From Halomonas campaniensis (GTDB lineage: Bacteria; Pseudomonadota; Gammaproteobacteria; Pseudomonadales; Halomonadaceae): a stretch of 64,000 bases of DNA. Positions 52,407 through 63,935 of this stretch are shown piece after piece; positions within the stretch are counted from its first letter, which is position 1, and each line of letters begins with the position of its first letter. The translations under genes were made by a program, and so were the position numbers. The stretch lies in contig NZ_JPUA01000005.1 of assembly GCF_002211105.1 (NCBI RefSeq), positions 42,065-106,064 of the forward strand, read 5' to 3'. The notes under the pieces were generated by a model. That model had not been told where the DNA came from and made no database searches. It was given only the letters and a program-made list of their open reading frames with translations.

Positions 52407-53505
52407 ATGTTGGAAACCAATCCGATTCACAACCAGCTTAAGGACCTGTCTGAGCGGACAGACGTTCTTAGGGGGTATCTTTGACTATGCCGAGAAGAAA
52501 GATCGGCTAGAAGAGGTCACCCGCGAACTGGAAGACCCCAATGTCTGGAACGATCCAGACTACGCGCAGAAGTTAGGCAAAGAGCGCGCCTCCCTCGAAG
52601 CCATAGTGGCCACCATTGATGAACTTGAGCAGGGCCTTGGCGATAGCCGGGATCTGCTGGAGCTTGCCGAAATGGAAGAGGATGAAGGCACCGTCGAAGA
52701 AGTGTGCAAAGAGCTGGACAGCATGCAGGCGGCGTTAGAAAAGCTGGAATTTCGGCGCATGTTCTCCGGTGAAATGGATCAGAACAACGCCTACCTGGAA
52801 ATTCAGTCCGGCTCTGGTGGCACCGAAGCCCAGGATTGGGCCAATATTTTACTGCGCATGTACCTACGCTGGGCGGAGAGCCACGGCTTCAAAGCCGATA
52901 TCACCGAAATCTCCGCTGGCGAAGTGGCGGGGATTAAGTCGGCCACGGTACATATCCAGGGCGATTACGCTTTCGGTTGGCTGCGTACTGAAACCGGCGT
53001 GCACCGCCTAGTGCGTAAAAGCCCGTTTGATTCCGGTGGCCGTCGGCATACCTCCTTTGCCTCGGTGTTTCTGTCCCCGGAAATTGACGACAGTTTCGAG
53101 GTGGAGATTAATCCCTCGGACTTGCGCGTCGATACCTACCGCTCCAGCGGCGCGGGCGGTCAGCACGTTAACACCACCGATTCGGCCGTGCGGATTACCC
53201 ACGAGCCGACCGGTATCGTCGTGGCCTGTCAGGGGCAACGCAGCCAGCACGCCAACCGCGATTTTGCCATGAAGCAGTTGAAAGCGCGGCTGTGGGAACA
53301 CGAGATGCAGAAGCGCAACGCCGCCAAGCAGGAGGCCGAGGACTCCAAGGCTGACATCGGTTGGGGCAGCCAGATTCGCTCTTACGTGCTGGATGATCAG
53401 CGCATCAAGGATTTGCGCACCAGCGTGCAGTCCAGTAACTGCGATAAAGTGCTCGACGGGGATATTGATCAATTTATCGTCGCCAGCTTGAAGCAAGGTT
53501 TGTAA
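52407..53505 (+). CDS. prfB: peptide chain release factor 2, with programmed +1 frameshift
   Basis: A 365-residue RF2 that reads UAA and UGA stops. The gene has two frames: 52407-52481 ends at an in-frame TGA (52482-52484) inside AGGGGGTATCTTTGAC, the standard programmed frameshift site with an internal Shine-Dalgarno and slippery CUU; reading resumes at GAC (52483). The second frame contains the GGQ region ([17 protein letters not shown]). When RF2 is scarce the shift is favoured, giving autoregulation. This is not a pseudogene. Confidence 0.96.
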
Positions 53506-53539
53506 TCTTTTTAGCGTTTGAACATGAACAGGGTGCCCC

Positions 53540-55051
53540 ATGGCTAACCAAGACGCGTCTCCTGCAGACAACGAAAACCACCTGATCGCCGAGCGCCGTG
53601 CCAAGCTGACTGCTCGCCGTGAGCGCGCCGCTGAGCAGGGAAAGAGTGCGTTTCCCAATGACTTTCGCCGCGACAGCTTAACCGTCGAGCTGCAAAATGC
53701 CTTCGGCGATAAAGACAAGGCCGAGCTTGAAGCGCTGGATCACCACGCCGCTGTGGCTGGTCGTGTGATGCGTCAACGTGGCCCCTTCATCGTCATTCAG
53801 GATGTAGCCGGGCAGATCCAGCTCTACGTCGATAAAAAGGGCCTGCCCGCCGACGTACTGGAAGACGTTAAAAGCTGGGACATCGGTGACATCGTCGCTG
53901 CCCACGGGCCGGTGCATAAATCTGGCAAGGGCGACCTGTACGTGATGATGAAAGAGGCGCAACTGCTCACCAAGAGCCTGCGCCCGCTGCCGGATAAGTT
54001 TCACGGCCTCACCGATATGGAAGCCCGCTATCGCCAGCGCTATGTGGATCTGATCATGAACCCGCAGTCGCGCAAGGTGTTTGAAACCCGCGCAGCGGTG
54101 ATCAGCTCCATGCGCCGCTTCTTTGAAGCGCGCGGTTTTATGGAAGTAGAGACGCCGATGCTCCAGCCGATCCCCGGCGGCGCGGCGGCACGGCCGTTCA
54201 TTACCCACCACAATGCGCTGGATATCGACATGTATCTGCGTATTGCGCCAGAGCTTTACCTCAAGCGTCTGGTGGTGGGCGGTTTTGAAAAAGTGTTCGA
54301 GATTAACCGCAACTTCCGCAACGAAGGGTTATCAACGCGCCACAACCCAGAATTCACCATGGTGGAGTTCTACTGGGCCTATGCGGATTACCGCGACCTG
54401 CTCGATATGACCGAAGCGATGCTGCGCACAGCCGCTGAAGAAGTGCTCGGTAACGCAGTGATTGAGTATCAGGGGGCAAGCTACGATTTCGGCAAACCTT
54501 TTGCCCGCTTAACGCTGCGTCAGGCGATTCTTGATCACGGTGACGGCATTGCCGACAGCGACTTGGATTCGTTGGAGGCGGCGCGGGCAACCGCTGAAAA
54601 GCTCGGCATCAAGGTCAAGGAGAGCTGGGGGCTGGGTAAGGTGCAAACGGAGATATTTGAAGAGGTTGCCGAGCACAAGCTCGACCAGCCGACCTTTATC
54701 ACCGAATACCCGGCGGAAGTGAGTCCGCTGGCGCGGCGTAATGACGCTAATCCCTTCGTCACCGACCGCTTTGAGTTCTTTGTAGGCGGGCGCGAAATCG
54801 CCAACGGCTTCTCGGAGCTTAACGACGCCGAAGATCAGGCGGAGCGCTTCCGTGCCCAGTCCGCGGAAAAAGATGCCGGTGACCTGGAAGCGATGTACTA
54901 CGATGCAGATTACGTGCGTGCGTTGGAGTACGGCATGCCGCCCACCGCGGGCGAAGGCATCGGTATCGACCGCTTGGTGATGCTGTTCACCGACAGCGCC
55001 TCGATTCGCGATGTACTGCTGTTCCCGGCGATGCGCCCTGAAGTGGACTAA
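53540..55051 (+). CDS. lysS: lysyl-tRNA synthetase, class II
   Basis: A 503-residue class IIb synthetase. N-terminal OB-fold anticodon domain ([18 protein letters not shown]), motif 2 ([21 protein letters not shown]) and motif 3 ([15 protein letters not shown]). The prfB-lysS order is conserved in gammaproteobacteria. Confidence 0.97.
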   Translation: MANQDASPADNENHLIAERRAKLTARRERAAEQGKSAFPNDFRRDSLTVELQNAFGDKDKAELEALDHHAAVAGRVMRQRGPFIVIQDVAGQIQLYVDKKGLPADVLEDVKSWDIGDIVAAHGPVHKSGKGDLYVMMKEAQLLTKSLRPLPDKFHGLTDMEARYRQRYVDLIMNPQSRKVFETRAAVISSMRRFFEARGFMEVETPMLQPIPGGAAARPFITHHNALDIDMYLRIAPELYLKRLVVGGFEKVFEINRNFRNEGLSTRHNPEFTMVEFYWAYADYRDLLDMTEAMLRTAAEEVLGNAVIEYQGASYDFGKPFARLTLRQAILDHGDGIADSDLDSLEAARATAEKLGIKVKESWGLGKVQTEIFEEVAEHKLDQPTFITEYPAEVSPLARRNDANPFVTDRFEFFVGGREIANGFSELNDAEDQAERFRAQSAEKDAGDLEAMYYDADYVRALEYGMPPTAGEGIGIDRLVMLFTDSASIRDVLLFPAMRPEVD

Positions 55052-55135
55052 CACGCTACGATAACGGATGAAAAGTTGGTAAGGGCGCGTTATAGCGCCC
55101 ATAATGGTCAACGTTTCGACGGCGAGGAGAATCCC

Positions 55136-55522
55136 ATGAAACTGCTTAACCGCTCCGCACTGAGCGTCAGGCCGACCCAGCCCTTTGTGGACTGGATCAA
55201 CGCGCTGGAACCCACCATGGGAGACGACGACCTGACCCTGGACGACGTCGAACGTGAAAGTACCATTTACCTGATTCCAGAGATGGATACCCCGGAAGCG
55301 CTGGAAACTTTTGTGCGCGACCGCTACGTAGAAATTCTCGAAACTGAGCTGCGTGCTTGGGAAGAGGACGAACGGCAGTGGCCGGATAAACTCGACTGGG
55401 CATTGTTCCAGGAATTTGTGCGCGTCGAGCACAGCTACCTGGCGATCGACCTGGATGACGAAACGGCGTTAGAGATTTCTGAAGTGGATGATGCGCTGCT
55501 GCTCGACAGCGAGCAGGATTAG
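55136..55522 (+). CDS. conserved hypothetical acidic protein
   Basis: A 128-residue soluble, very acidic protein (many Asp/Glu, e.g. DDDLTLDDVERE and EEDERQWPDKLDW) with no recognisable catalytic motif, signal peptide or membrane segment. It starts after GAGGAG. Similar short proteins occur near lysS in related bacteria by my recollection, but the function is unknown. Confidence 0.75.
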   Translation: MKLLNRSALSVRPTQPFVDWINALEPTMGDDDLTLDDVERESTIYLIPEMDTPEALETFVRDRYVEILETELRAWEEDERQWPDKLDWALFQEFVRVEHSYLAIDLDDETALEISEVDDALLLDSEQD

Positions 55523-55607
55523 CGTGCTAATATTTTAAGCAAGCTAAGTTCTGCCTGCGCGGCTGCCCGGTAATAACGGGATAGCTAACAGCTTGATAGC
55601 GCACTTC

Positions 55608-55629
55608 GAAACCGGCTTAGGCCGGTTTC
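55608..55629 (+). terminator. hairpin before the MFS gene
   Basis: GAAACCGGC/GCCGGTTTC with loop TTAG; only a weak T-rich tail follows. Likely ends transcription from the hypothetical gene. Confidence 0.55.
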
Positions 55630-55700
55630 ATTGTGTTGGTTCGTTGGTTTTAGACGCTTGGCGGTTTCGTTTAGCAACTCTCCTTTCTAGGAACTCTTGC

Positions 55701-57104
55701 ATGCGACTGTTTGAAACCCGTCCCGGTGACGATGGCCTGCCAGGGCCTGAACGTGCTCTTGCCGTACTGGCGCTGGTGACCGGCACTTTAATGGCGGTGG
55801 TCGATACCACCATGATTAACCTGGCGCTACCCACCATTGCCGCCGATTTGAATGTATCGGCATCCCGGGCAGTATGGATCACCAACCTGTTTCAGGTCGT
55901 ATGTGCGGCTTTTTTGCTGGTGTTTGCGGGCGTTAGTGAATTGATCACACGCCGCAGGCTCTACCTGTTTGGGCTGGCCACCTTTGTCGCTGCTGCGCTG
56001 GGGGCGGCGCTGTCGCGTAACCTGGAAACACTGCTGGTGTTTCGTGCCTTTCAGGGGTTGGGTGCCGCCGCCACGCTATCGATTGGCCCATCGCTCTATC
56101 GGGCGATTTTTCCCTCGCGCCTCTTGGGCAGCGCCCTTGGCTTGAGTGCCTTGGTGGTGGCCGGTGGCTACGCAGCAGGGCCCACGCTAAGCGGGGTAAT
56201 CCTCTCCTTTGCCGACTGGCCCTGGCTGTTTGCGCTAAATGTGCCGCTGGGTCTTTGCTCGCTATGGCTCGCCAAGCGTGCGCTGCCCCGAGAAGCGCCA
56301 CGCAAAGGCAGTTTTGATGTGGCTGGGGCGCTGCTCTCAATCGTTATGCTGGCCAGCTTCTTTATTGCCATGGATGCCGTGAGCCACGCCGCGCCGCTTT
56401 GGCAAAGCGGTGGCTGGGTGCTGTTGGCGGTACTGGCCTGCGCTGGGTTTATTGCGCGTCAGCGTCGCGCACCGTATCCACTGCTGCCGCTCAGCGTGTT
56501 TGCCGAGCTGCGCTTTACACTGGCGGTTTCTGCCTCTGGGCTTGCCTTTATAGGCCAGGGCCTTACGTTTGTAGCCCTGTCGTTTTTCTACCAGGAGCAG
56601 ATGGGGTTTTCGCCACTGGAAACCGCTTGGCTGTTTACGCCTTGGCCACTGGCTATTATGTTCGTTGGTCCTGTCGCGGGTCGCTTAGCCGACCGTATTA
56701 ATCCCAGTATTCTCTCCAGCGCGGGGCTTGGCCTACTTATCATTGGTCTGATTGCGCTGGCGCTGGTCGATGAGTCGACCGGCGTGGCGGGAAGTCTATG
56801 GCGCACTGCGCTATGCGGTATTGGTTTTGGCCTGTTCCAGCCGCCCAATAACCGCGAAATGATGGGCAGCCTGCCACCGGAGCGCAGTTCCAACGTCTCG
56901 GGCGTCATGAGCACCACGCGAACCGTCGGGCAGTCGTTTGGCGTGGCCCTAGTCGGTGCTGCGTTGGCGCTAGGCTGGCCGGTACAAGTAACGCTCTGGC
57001 TGGGGGCGGCGACCACGCTGCTGGCGCTCTTGGCCAGCGTGGCGCGTATGCCGCTGGCAAGACGTGCGTTACACGCTCGACGGGCATCGTCTGCGGGCCA
57101 GTAA
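55701..57104 (+). CDS. MFS transporter of the DHA2 (14-TMS, EmrB/QacA-like) type
   Basis: A 467-residue drug:proton antiporter-like protein. TGTLMAVVDTTMINLALPTI (the DHA2 N-terminal motif D1), RAFQGLGAAATLSIGPSLYR, and motif C-like GGYAAGPTLSG are present, with roughly 13-14 helices. The start used follows CTAGGA; the frame is open further upstream without support. Substrate unknown. Confidence 0.9.
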   Translation: MRLFETRPGDDGLPGPERALAVLALVTGTLMAVVDTTMINLALPTIAADLNVSASRAVWITNLFQVVCAAFLLVFAGVSELITRRRLYLFGLATFVAAALGAALSRNLETLLVFRAFQGLGAAATLSIGPSLYRAIFPSRLLGSALGLSALVVAGGYAAGPTLSGVILSFADWPWLFALNVPLGLCSLWLAKRALPREAPRKGSFDVAGALLSIVMLASFFIAMDAVSHAAPLWQSGGWVLLAVLACAGFIARQRRAPYPLLPLSVFAELRFTLAVSASGLAFIGQGLTFVALSFFYQEQMGFSPLETAWLFTPWPLAIMFVGPVAGRLADRINPSILSSAGLGLLIIGLIALALVDESTGVAGSLWRTALCGIGFGLFQPPNNREMMGSLPPERSSNVSGVMSTTRTVGQSFGVALVGAALALGWPVQVTLWLGAATTLLALLASVARMPLARRALHARRASSAGQ

Positions 57105-57147
57105 GCGCGTACAATAAAACGGTTTATGATCTCTCAAGGAGAACCTT

Positions 57148-57456
57148 ATGACGCTGCAGACACAGATTGAGCAGAAGTTAACGGCACTCGCGCCGGACGT
57201 GCTGCAGGTTGAAAACGAAAGCCACATGCATAATGTGCCAGCGAACTCTGAAACCCACTTCAAAGTGACGCTAGTGAGTGACTCCTTCGACGGCATAATG
57301 CCGGTGAAGCGTCACCAGCAAATTTATGCGCTGTTGGCTGATGAGCTTTCAGGACCGGTGCACGCCTTAGCACTGCACCTTTATACCCCCAGCGAGTGGC
57401 AGGCGCGGAGCGGTGAGCGTCCGGATTCACCCAACTGCCGCGGCGGCGGGCAGTGA
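57148..57456 (+). CDS. bolA: BolA-family protein
   Basis: A 102-residue BolA protein, a partner of monothiol glutaredoxins in iron-sulfur handling and stress responses. ESHMHNVPANSETHFKVTLVS and VHALALHLYTPSEW match BolA, and a terminal SPNCRGGG resembles the Cys-containing BolA end. The stop overlaps the next gene's GTG start. Confidence 0.9.
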   Translation: MTLQTQIEQKLTALAPDVLQVENESHMHNVPANSETHFKVTLVSDSFDGIMPVKRHQQIYALLADELSGPVHALALHLYTPSEWQARSGERPDSPNCRGGGQ

Positions 57457-58349
57457 ACCAGGAAGTTACTCGGCGCCACTACCTGGACGCCATGGGCATT
57501 ACCGCCTGGGCCGCTAAATACCAGTTGCCTAATGCGCTGCCCACCGAGGCCTGTGAGTGGGAAGATTCGACGCCTGCTCCTACGCCGCCTCGGGAGCGCC
57601 TACAGGCATTGCTGGACGACGCCCCTGCGCCTAAACGTCAAACGTCCAAACCTCAACCGCCCGAGCTTCAATCTTCCGACCCCCTGGCCTCAGGCGAAGC
57701 CATTGCCTCACCCTCGGCGGTGCGGGCACTGCTGGATCAAGACAAGCAGCGTGCTGACAAGCCGGGCCAACATAAGCCGGCGATTGCCAACCCGGATGCG
57801 GCGGGGCCCCGCGCGGAGGCAGCGCCAGCTAAACCCCTTAAGTTCGAGCTCTCCTGTGTGTGCCTTGAGGGGCGCTGGTTGGTGCTGAAAGCAGGGAGTA
57901 TGTCTCCCCTTGAGCAGCAGCTACTGGCTAACCTGCTCCAGGCGGCGGGCATTCAGCGTGGGGCGTTTCCGGAAATCAGTCACTTCAACTGGCCGCAAAT
58001 GGCCAACGCCTTTGCGGTGGAGGATCCCCTGGACGAAGCCCGCGAGGGCTTGGCGGCGTTTATCGCAGGAAGCGCGAGCCGACAGGGGTGGCGGTTAGAG
58101 CGATTACTCTGGTGGGGTGAGTTGGAAGCCAAGCCTGATGCTGAACCGGGGGCTGAACAAGCGCCGCTAGAGCGCATACTGAACGTAACTGAAGGCCACA
58201 GCCAAACGCTTTCGCTGCCCTTATGGCAGGGCCCCTCACTTGGGTCGCTTCTCGACGATAGCCATAGCAAGCGTGACCTCTGGCCAGCGCTTCAGACGCT
58301 AGGTCAGCTATGGGCGGCTGGCGCTAAGCAGACTGCTGATGATCACTGA
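57453..58349 (+). CDS. HolD-like protein, candidate DNA polymerase III psi subunit
   Basis: A 298-residue protein. The N-terminus (RRHYLDAMGITAWAAKYQLP) resembles the start of E. coli HolD, whose N-terminal peptide contacts the clamp loader. A long Pro/Ala-rich linker (about residues 40-130) follows, then a compact region (LLANLLQAAGI and PQMANAFAVEDPL) with the alternation seen in HolD. Like holD in E. coli, it directly precedes and overlaps rimI. It is about twice the E. coli length. It starts at GTG overlapping bolA. The psi assignment is a position- and motif-based inference. Confidence 0.6.
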   Translation: MNQEVTRRHYLDAMGITAWAAKYQLPNALPTEACEWEDSTPAPTPPRERLQALLDDAPAPKRQTSKPQPPELQSSDPLASGEAIASPSAVRALLDQDKQRADKPGQHKPAIANPDAAGPRAEAAPAKPLKFELSCVCLEGRWLVLKAGSMSPLEQQLLANLLQAAGIQRGAFPEISHFNWPQMANAFAVEDPLDEAREGLAAFIAGSASRQGWRLERLLWWGELEAKPDAEPGAEQAPLERILNVTEGHSQTLSLPLWQGPSLGSLLDDSHSKRDLWPALQTLGQLWAAGAKQTADDH

Positions 58350-58782
58350 ACTCAACGTTGAGCACCTGGCCCTTCTGATTGCGCTTGAGCAGCGGGCACA
58401 GAGCGGCACCTCCGAGACGCAAATGCTGGAGTCCCTGGGCAGTCAGGACACCTGTGTATTGGGCTGGTGGCAGAATGAGCAACTGTTAGGGTACGCCATT
58501 GTGGCACGACTGCCGTTTGAAGCGGAGCTGCAGGCGATCGGGGTTTCACCGGAGTATCGCCGAAGCGGCGCTGGTCAGGCGTTGATGGAGGCCGTGCTGG
58601 CGATAGCAAAAGGCTGGCTCAGTGAGCGACTGCTGCTCGAAGTGCGGATGGGTAATCTTAGCGCTATACGGCTCTATCGGCGCTGTGGGTTTAGCAAAGA
58701 TGGTTGCCGACGGGGCTACTACCCAGCGGCAACAGGGGCCGCCGGGCGTGAGGATGCGCTGCTGATGTCTCTGGTACTTTAG
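58339..58782 (+). CDS. rimI: ribosomal protein S18-alanine N-acetyltransferase
   Basis: A 147-residue GNAT acetyltransferase. Acetyl-CoA-binding motif GVSPEYRRSGAGQALMEAVL, then LLEVRMGNLSAIRLYRRCGF and a RimI-type RGYYP. Overlaps the HolD-like gene by 11 bases, so translation is coupled. Confidence 0.88.
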   Translation: MITELNVEHLALLIALEQRAQSGTSETQMLESLGSQDTCVLGWWQNEQLLGYAIVARLPFEAELQAIGVSPEYRRSGAGQALMEAVLAIAKGWLSERLLLEVRMGNLSAIRLYRRCGFSKDGCRRGYYPAATGAAGREDALLMSLVL

Positions 58783-58805
58783 GCAGCAACGTATCTATCA
58801 GGCGC

Positions 58806-59000
58806 TTAGGAGGTGCTGGAGGTGTCGAGGCTGTCGAATTTGCTGAGCAGGCTGTTGAGGCGACGCTCCCACTCTTCACGCTCCTCTTTCAGCTTGGCGT
58901 TTTCGCCGCGCAGCTCTTCATTTTCCAGCTTCATCATCTCCAGTGCGTCAACGGTATCGGTGACTTTCTGTTCAAGCTGATTAAATAGCTCCAGACTCAT
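58806..59000 (-). CDS. zapB: cell division factor ZapB
   Basis: A 64-residue coiled-coil protein. MSLELFNQLEQKVTDTVDAL and ENEELRGENAKLKEEREEW, with a terminal LLSKFDSLD, align with ZapB (about 80 residues in E. coli); the shorter coil is plausible. It links FtsZ to the Ter region through ZapA and MatP. GGGAGAG lies before the ATG. Confidence 0.8.
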   Translation of the reverse strand: MSLELFNQLEQKVTDTVDALEMMKLENEELRGENAKLKEEREEWERRLNSLLSKFDSLDTSSTS

Positions 59001-59055
59001 TTATCTCTCCCTAGCGTAAAAACAAAAACCCAAAATAGGTCATAAAAAGCCACCC

Positions 59056-59078
59056 AAAAAAACAAGCGCAGCGCTTGT
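59056..59078 (-). terminator. terminator of rsmD
   Basis: On the minus strand ACAAGCGC-T-GCGCTTGT followed by TTTTTTT, 57 bases after the rsmD stop. A textbook rho-independent terminator; it separates rsmD from zapB. Confidence 0.85.
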
Positions 59079-59134
59079 CAGTAGGGACGAATGAGGCGAG
59101 CGTAACGCCACCGTCGCTTGGCGGCAAGCGCTGT

Positions 59135-59779
59135 TTACGGTGCTTGGCGTTGATAAAGCCTTGCCGTGCTTTCGCCCGCCTGGGTTTCGCGGTGCAATAA
59201 CCAGTTGGCGGGCACATTGGGTGCCAGCACTGTCTCGGTTTCCAGGTAAATCATTGCCTCATTATCCAGCCAGCCGCTATTTTCCAATGTCGAGCAGCAG
59301 GGCGCGGCCAATTGCTGATGGAAAGGTGGGTCGAGAAAGACCAGCGTATAGGGTTTGGTGGGGCGAGCCAGATAAGCCTGAACATCGTTAACATGCACCG
59401 CGCTTGCGGTAATATTGAGCGATGTCAGATTGGTCGACAGCTGCGCCGCTACCCGCGGGTCGCGCTCGACAAAATCGACCCAAGCGGCGCCGCGGGACAG
59501 AGCTTCGATGCCCAGTGCACCGGTACCTGCGAATAGGTCGAGTACCTGCTGGCCGTAAAGCTGCTGCCCGAGCCAGTTGAACAGCGTTTCACGCACGCGG
59601 TCTGGGGTAGGACGCAAGCCGGGGCTATCCAATACCGGTAACTGTCGGCGGCGGAACTCTCCGCCAATAATGCGTAACTTACCCAGTGGCTTACCAGTGG
59701 GTTTGCCGGGTTGTTGACCACCCCGCTGCGCAGATGTGCGGCGGGATGCAGAGGATCGAGGGGGGCGTTGTCGTGTCAT
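59135..59779 (-). CDS. rsmD: 16S rRNA m2G966 methyltransferase RsmD
   Basis: A 214-residue class I methyltransferase. A basic N-terminal tail is followed by GKLRIIGGEFRRRQLPV, RPTPDRVRETLFNWL, the SAM motif VLDLFAGTGALGIEALSRGA and catalytic LDPPF. Divergent from ftsY, the usual neighbour. Start at the second Met, because the longer TTG start adds no conserved sequence; a ribosome-binding site is weak in both cases. Confidence 0.93.
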   Translation of the reverse strand: MTRQRPPRSSASRRTSAQRGGQQPGKPTGKPLGKLRIIGGEFRRRQLPVLDSPGLRPTPDRVRETLFNWLGQQLYGQQVLDLFAGTGALGIEALSRGAAWVDFVERDPRVAAQLSTNLTSLNITASAVHVNDVQAYLARPTKPYTLVFLDPPFHQQLAAPCCSTLENSGWLDNEAMIYLETETVLAPNVPANWLLHRETQAGESTARLYQRQAP

Positions 59780-59869
59780 GCAGCGGATTGTAGCGGGCTG
59801 TTTATCCAAAGTCTTGGGTTACGGTGTTAGCATAACCCTAATGTTCACTATTTATGTCGGGTAACACTC

Positions 59870-61101
<1,232 letters not shown>

Positions 61102-61105
<4 letters not shown>

Positions 61106-61770
61106 TCGCTTTTGAGCATGTGGGAAAACGCTACGGCGGGCGCTTTGAGGCGCTGGCGCATCTTAACTTTCGCGTTGCCCGGGGCGAGATGGTGTTTCTT
61201 ACCGGCCACTCCGGTGCCGGTAAAAGCTCGCTACTACGCCTAGTGATGCGTCTAGAGAAACCTAGCCGTGGGCGCGTTGTCGTCGCGGGGCACGACATTG
61301 CCCAGCTGCATGCCAGCCAAGTCCCGTTCTATCGGCGCCAAATTGGCGTGGTCTTTCAGGATCATCAGTTGCTCTTTGATCGCAGCATTTTTCACAATGT
61401 CTCTCTACCGCTGGAGATTCAAGGGGTTGAGCCTCGGGAAGCCGCCCGCCGAGTACGTGCCGCGTTAGATAAAGTGGGGCTGCTGCATCGTGAAAAGGCG
61501 TTGCCCATAGAGCTCTCCGGCGGCGAGCAGCAGCGGGTGGGTATTGCCCGGGCGGTGGTCAATAAGCCCGCGCTGCTACTGGCCGATGAGCCCACGGGCA
61601 ATCTGGATCCTCAGCTCTCGGCGGATATTATGGCGCTGTTTGAGGACTTTAATCGGATTGGTACCACGGTGATGATCGCCAGCCACGATCTGGCCCTGAT
61701 TGCCCGACTGCGTCACCGCATCCTGCGCTTAAGCGACGGCAGGCTGGTAGCCGATGAGGGGGCGGTATGA
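61102..61770 (+). CDS. ftsE: cell division ATPase FtsE
   Basis: A 222-residue ABC-type ATPase. Walker [10 protein letters not shown], signature LSGGEQQRV, and DEPTGNLD. Works with FtsX to activate septal peptidoglycan hydrolases. Overlaps ftsY and ftsX by four bases on each side (ATGA). Confidence 0.97.
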
Positions 61771-62810
61771 AGTCATCCGCGACACCCAAGCGTCGTCAGG
61801 GAGCAGCACTGAAAACGCCGCGCAAATCCGCTGTTAAACCAGCGGTCGATAAAGCGCCCCAGCGGGGCGCCAGGTCACAGCAAACGCGCTTTTCCAGCCG
61901 TCTGCGGGCATGGGGTCGCCACCACCGCAGCATGGCGTGGGATAGCTTTCAGCGCTTGATACGCTACCCGTTGGGTAACCTCCTGACCATGCTGGCGATT
62001 GCTATTGCGCTGGTGCTGCCTGCGGCGCTGTGGCTAACCCTGGACAGTGCTCGGTTGCTGGATGCTGAGCTTGATGAGAGCGCCACCCTAACGGTCTACC
62101 TCGAGTTGAGTGCCGATGATGCCCAGTCGCTGCGTATCGAAGAGGCGGTCAACGCGGAACCGGACGTGCTCGAAACCCAACTGATCAGCGCCGAGCAGGG
62201 GATGGCTGAGTTCCAGCAGTCGCTGGGGCTCGATGATGCCTTGGCAGGGCTGGAGAGTAACCCGCTGCCTATCAGCATGGTGGTGCGCCCGGAAAGCGTT
62301 GACCCGGTTGCCATGCAGCAGCTGGCCGCCCGCCTTGAAGCGCTCGCTGGGGTGGATGAGGTGCGCCTTGATCTGGCCTGGGTGGAGCGGCTGAGAAACC
62401 TCGCCGAGCTAGGCCGGCGTGTGGCGCTGGCACTGGGGGCGCTGTTTGGTTTAGGCGTGCTGCTGGTGGTGGGGAATACTATTCGCCTCTCGGTGGAGAG
62501 TCGCCGCCGGGAAATTGAAGTCGTGATGCTGATTGGCGCCACGCATGCCTTTGTTAGGCGGCCCTTCCTATACAGCGGTGCCTGGTACGGCTTGGGCGGT
62601 GGGCTGCTAGCGCTGGGGTTGTTAGGTCTGGGTAATCACTGGCTTTCCCTGCCCGTATCCGCGCTGGCGGCCAGTTACGGGGCGAGTTTTTCTTTACCCC
62701 AACTCGACGTGACAGGCTCTACAATTCTGCTATCTTGCAGTACACTACTAGGCTGGTTGGGTGCTTGGTTGGCGGTGACTCGCCATCTCTCCAGCATTCG
62801 GCCTAGATAA
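61767..62810 (+). CDS. ftsX: cell division protein FtsX
   Basis: A 347-residue membrane protein with four transmembrane segments (about 75-97, 210-232, 257-285, 307-333) and a large periplasmic loop after the first. The N-terminal ~60 residues are an unusually basic cytoplasmic extension. Motifs SVESRRREIEVVMLIGATHAFVRRPFL match the family. ATGA overlap with ftsE. Confidence 0.95.
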   Translation: MKSSATPKRRQGAALKTPRKSAVKPAVDKAPQRGARSQQTRFSSRLRAWGRHHRSMAWDSFQRLIRYPLGNLLTMLAIAIALVLPAALWLTLDSARLLDAELDESATLTVYLELSADDAQSLRIEEAVNAEPDVLETQLISAEQGMAEFQQSLGLDDALAGLESNPLPISMVVRPESVDPVAMQQLAARLEALAGVDEVRLDLAWVERLRNLAELGRRVALALGALFGLGVLLVVGNTIRLSVESRRREIEVVMLIGATHAFVRRPFLYSGAWYGLGGGLLALGLLGLGNHWLSLPVSALAASYGASFSLPQLDVTGSTILLSCSTLLGWLGAWLAVTRHLSSIRPR

Positions 62811-63006
62811 TTAATGCGTTTTATGCAGCTAAGCGATACTGCTGGCAATGCTTAACCTGCGAACTTTATGCTTGCGTTAAGGTCTCAGTACCGCAGACAT
62901 TCGTATGACTGAATGTGTATTACTGAATTAGTATCACGGTTTTGTAATAGGTTATTGATAACGTGCTACGTCAACCACGATGGGTTACAGGGGAGACCAC
63001 CTGCAC

Positions 63007-63876
63007 ATGAGCACTAGTCTTCTACCGGTGGGGCAGCTTTCGCCCGGCGGCGATCTGGGCGGCTATATCCGCGCGGTCAATGGAATTTCGGTATTAACGG
63101 CCGATGAAGAGCGCGAACTCGCTTACCGCCTCTATGATGAAGGCGATCTGGAAGCCGCTCGTCGTTTGGTACTGTCGCATTTGCGCTTTGTGGTGCATAT
63201 CGCGCGTAGCTATTCGGGCTATGGGTTGCCCCAAGCGGATCTGATTCAAGAGGGCAACGTTGGCTTGATGAAAGCCGTCAAACGCTTCGATCCGAACCAG
63301 GGCGTTCGTCTGGTTTCGTTTGCCGTGCACTGGATTAAAGCGGAAATTCACGAATTTGTGCTGCGTAACTGGCGAATCGTTAAAATCGCCACGACCAAAG
63401 CCCAACGTAAGCTGTTCTTTAACCTTCGCGGTGCGAAGAAGCGCTTGGCATGGTTGAATAACGACGAAGTCGATGCCATCGCCAAAGATCTCGACGTTAA
63501 GCCTGAAGTCGTCCGCGATATGGAAGGGCGCTTGTCGTCTTACGATGCAGGCTATGATGCTCCGGCAGGCGATGATGAAGAGAGCACTTATCAAGCGCCG
63601 GTGCACTTCTTGGACGATGCTGCTTCCGACCCTGCTACACAGCTGGAGGACAGCAACTTCGAGGAGGACTCGACGCGCCGTTTACAGCTTGCCCTGGAAG
63701 GCCTCGATGAGCGCTCGCGGGATATCCTCCAGCGCCGCTGGCTGGCCGATAGCAAAGAGACGCTGCATGACTTGGCCGATGTTTACGGCGTCAGCGCGGA
63801 GCGTATCCGCCAGCTTGAAAAAAATGCTATGAAAAAGCTGCGTCAGAAAATGGGCGAAGAGATGATGGTCGCCTAA
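63007..63876 (+). CDS. rpoH: RNA polymerase heat-shock sigma factor RpoH (sigma-32)
   Basis: A 289-residue sigma factor. Region 2 ([39 protein letters not shown]) and the RpoH box QRKLFFNLR are present; region 4 has the DNA-recognition helix [24 protein letters not shown]. The start at 63007 fits the usual RpoH N-terminus; an in-frame ATG nine codons upstream is also possible. Downstream of ftsX as in most gammaproteobacteria. Confidence 0.96.
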   Translation: MSTSLLPVGQLSPGGDLGGYIRAVNGISVLTADEERELAYRLYDEGDLEAARRLVLSHLRFVVHIARSYSGYGLPQADLIQEGNVGLMKAVKRFDPNQGVRLVSFAVHWIKAEIHEFVLRNWRIVKIATTKAQRKLFFNLRGAKKRLAWLNNDEVDAIAKDLDVKPEVVRDMEGRLSSYDAGYDAPAGDDEESTYQAPVHFLDDAASDPATQLEDSNFEEDSTRRLQLALEGLDERSRDILQRRWLADSKETLHDLADVYGVSAERIRQLEKNAMKKLRQKMGEEMMVA

Positions 63877-63916
63877 GATCATTACTTACTGCTTGATTTT
63901 TTGGCTTTTCAGTAGC

Positions 63917-63930
63917 AAAAAACCGGCCCC
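63917..63930 (+). terminator. half of a rho-independent terminator downstream of rpoH
   Basis: AAAAAACCGGCCCC is the left arm expected of a rpoH terminator, but its complementary right arm is missing: an IS3-family end begins a few bases later. The element seems to have been inserted in the loop. Confidence 0.45.
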
Positions 63931-63935
63931 TTTAA

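Noticed and set aside
52407..52484. prfB as a pseudogene because of the in-frame TGA
   Set aside because: The stop sits in a complete programmed +1 frameshift site conserved in RF2 genes.
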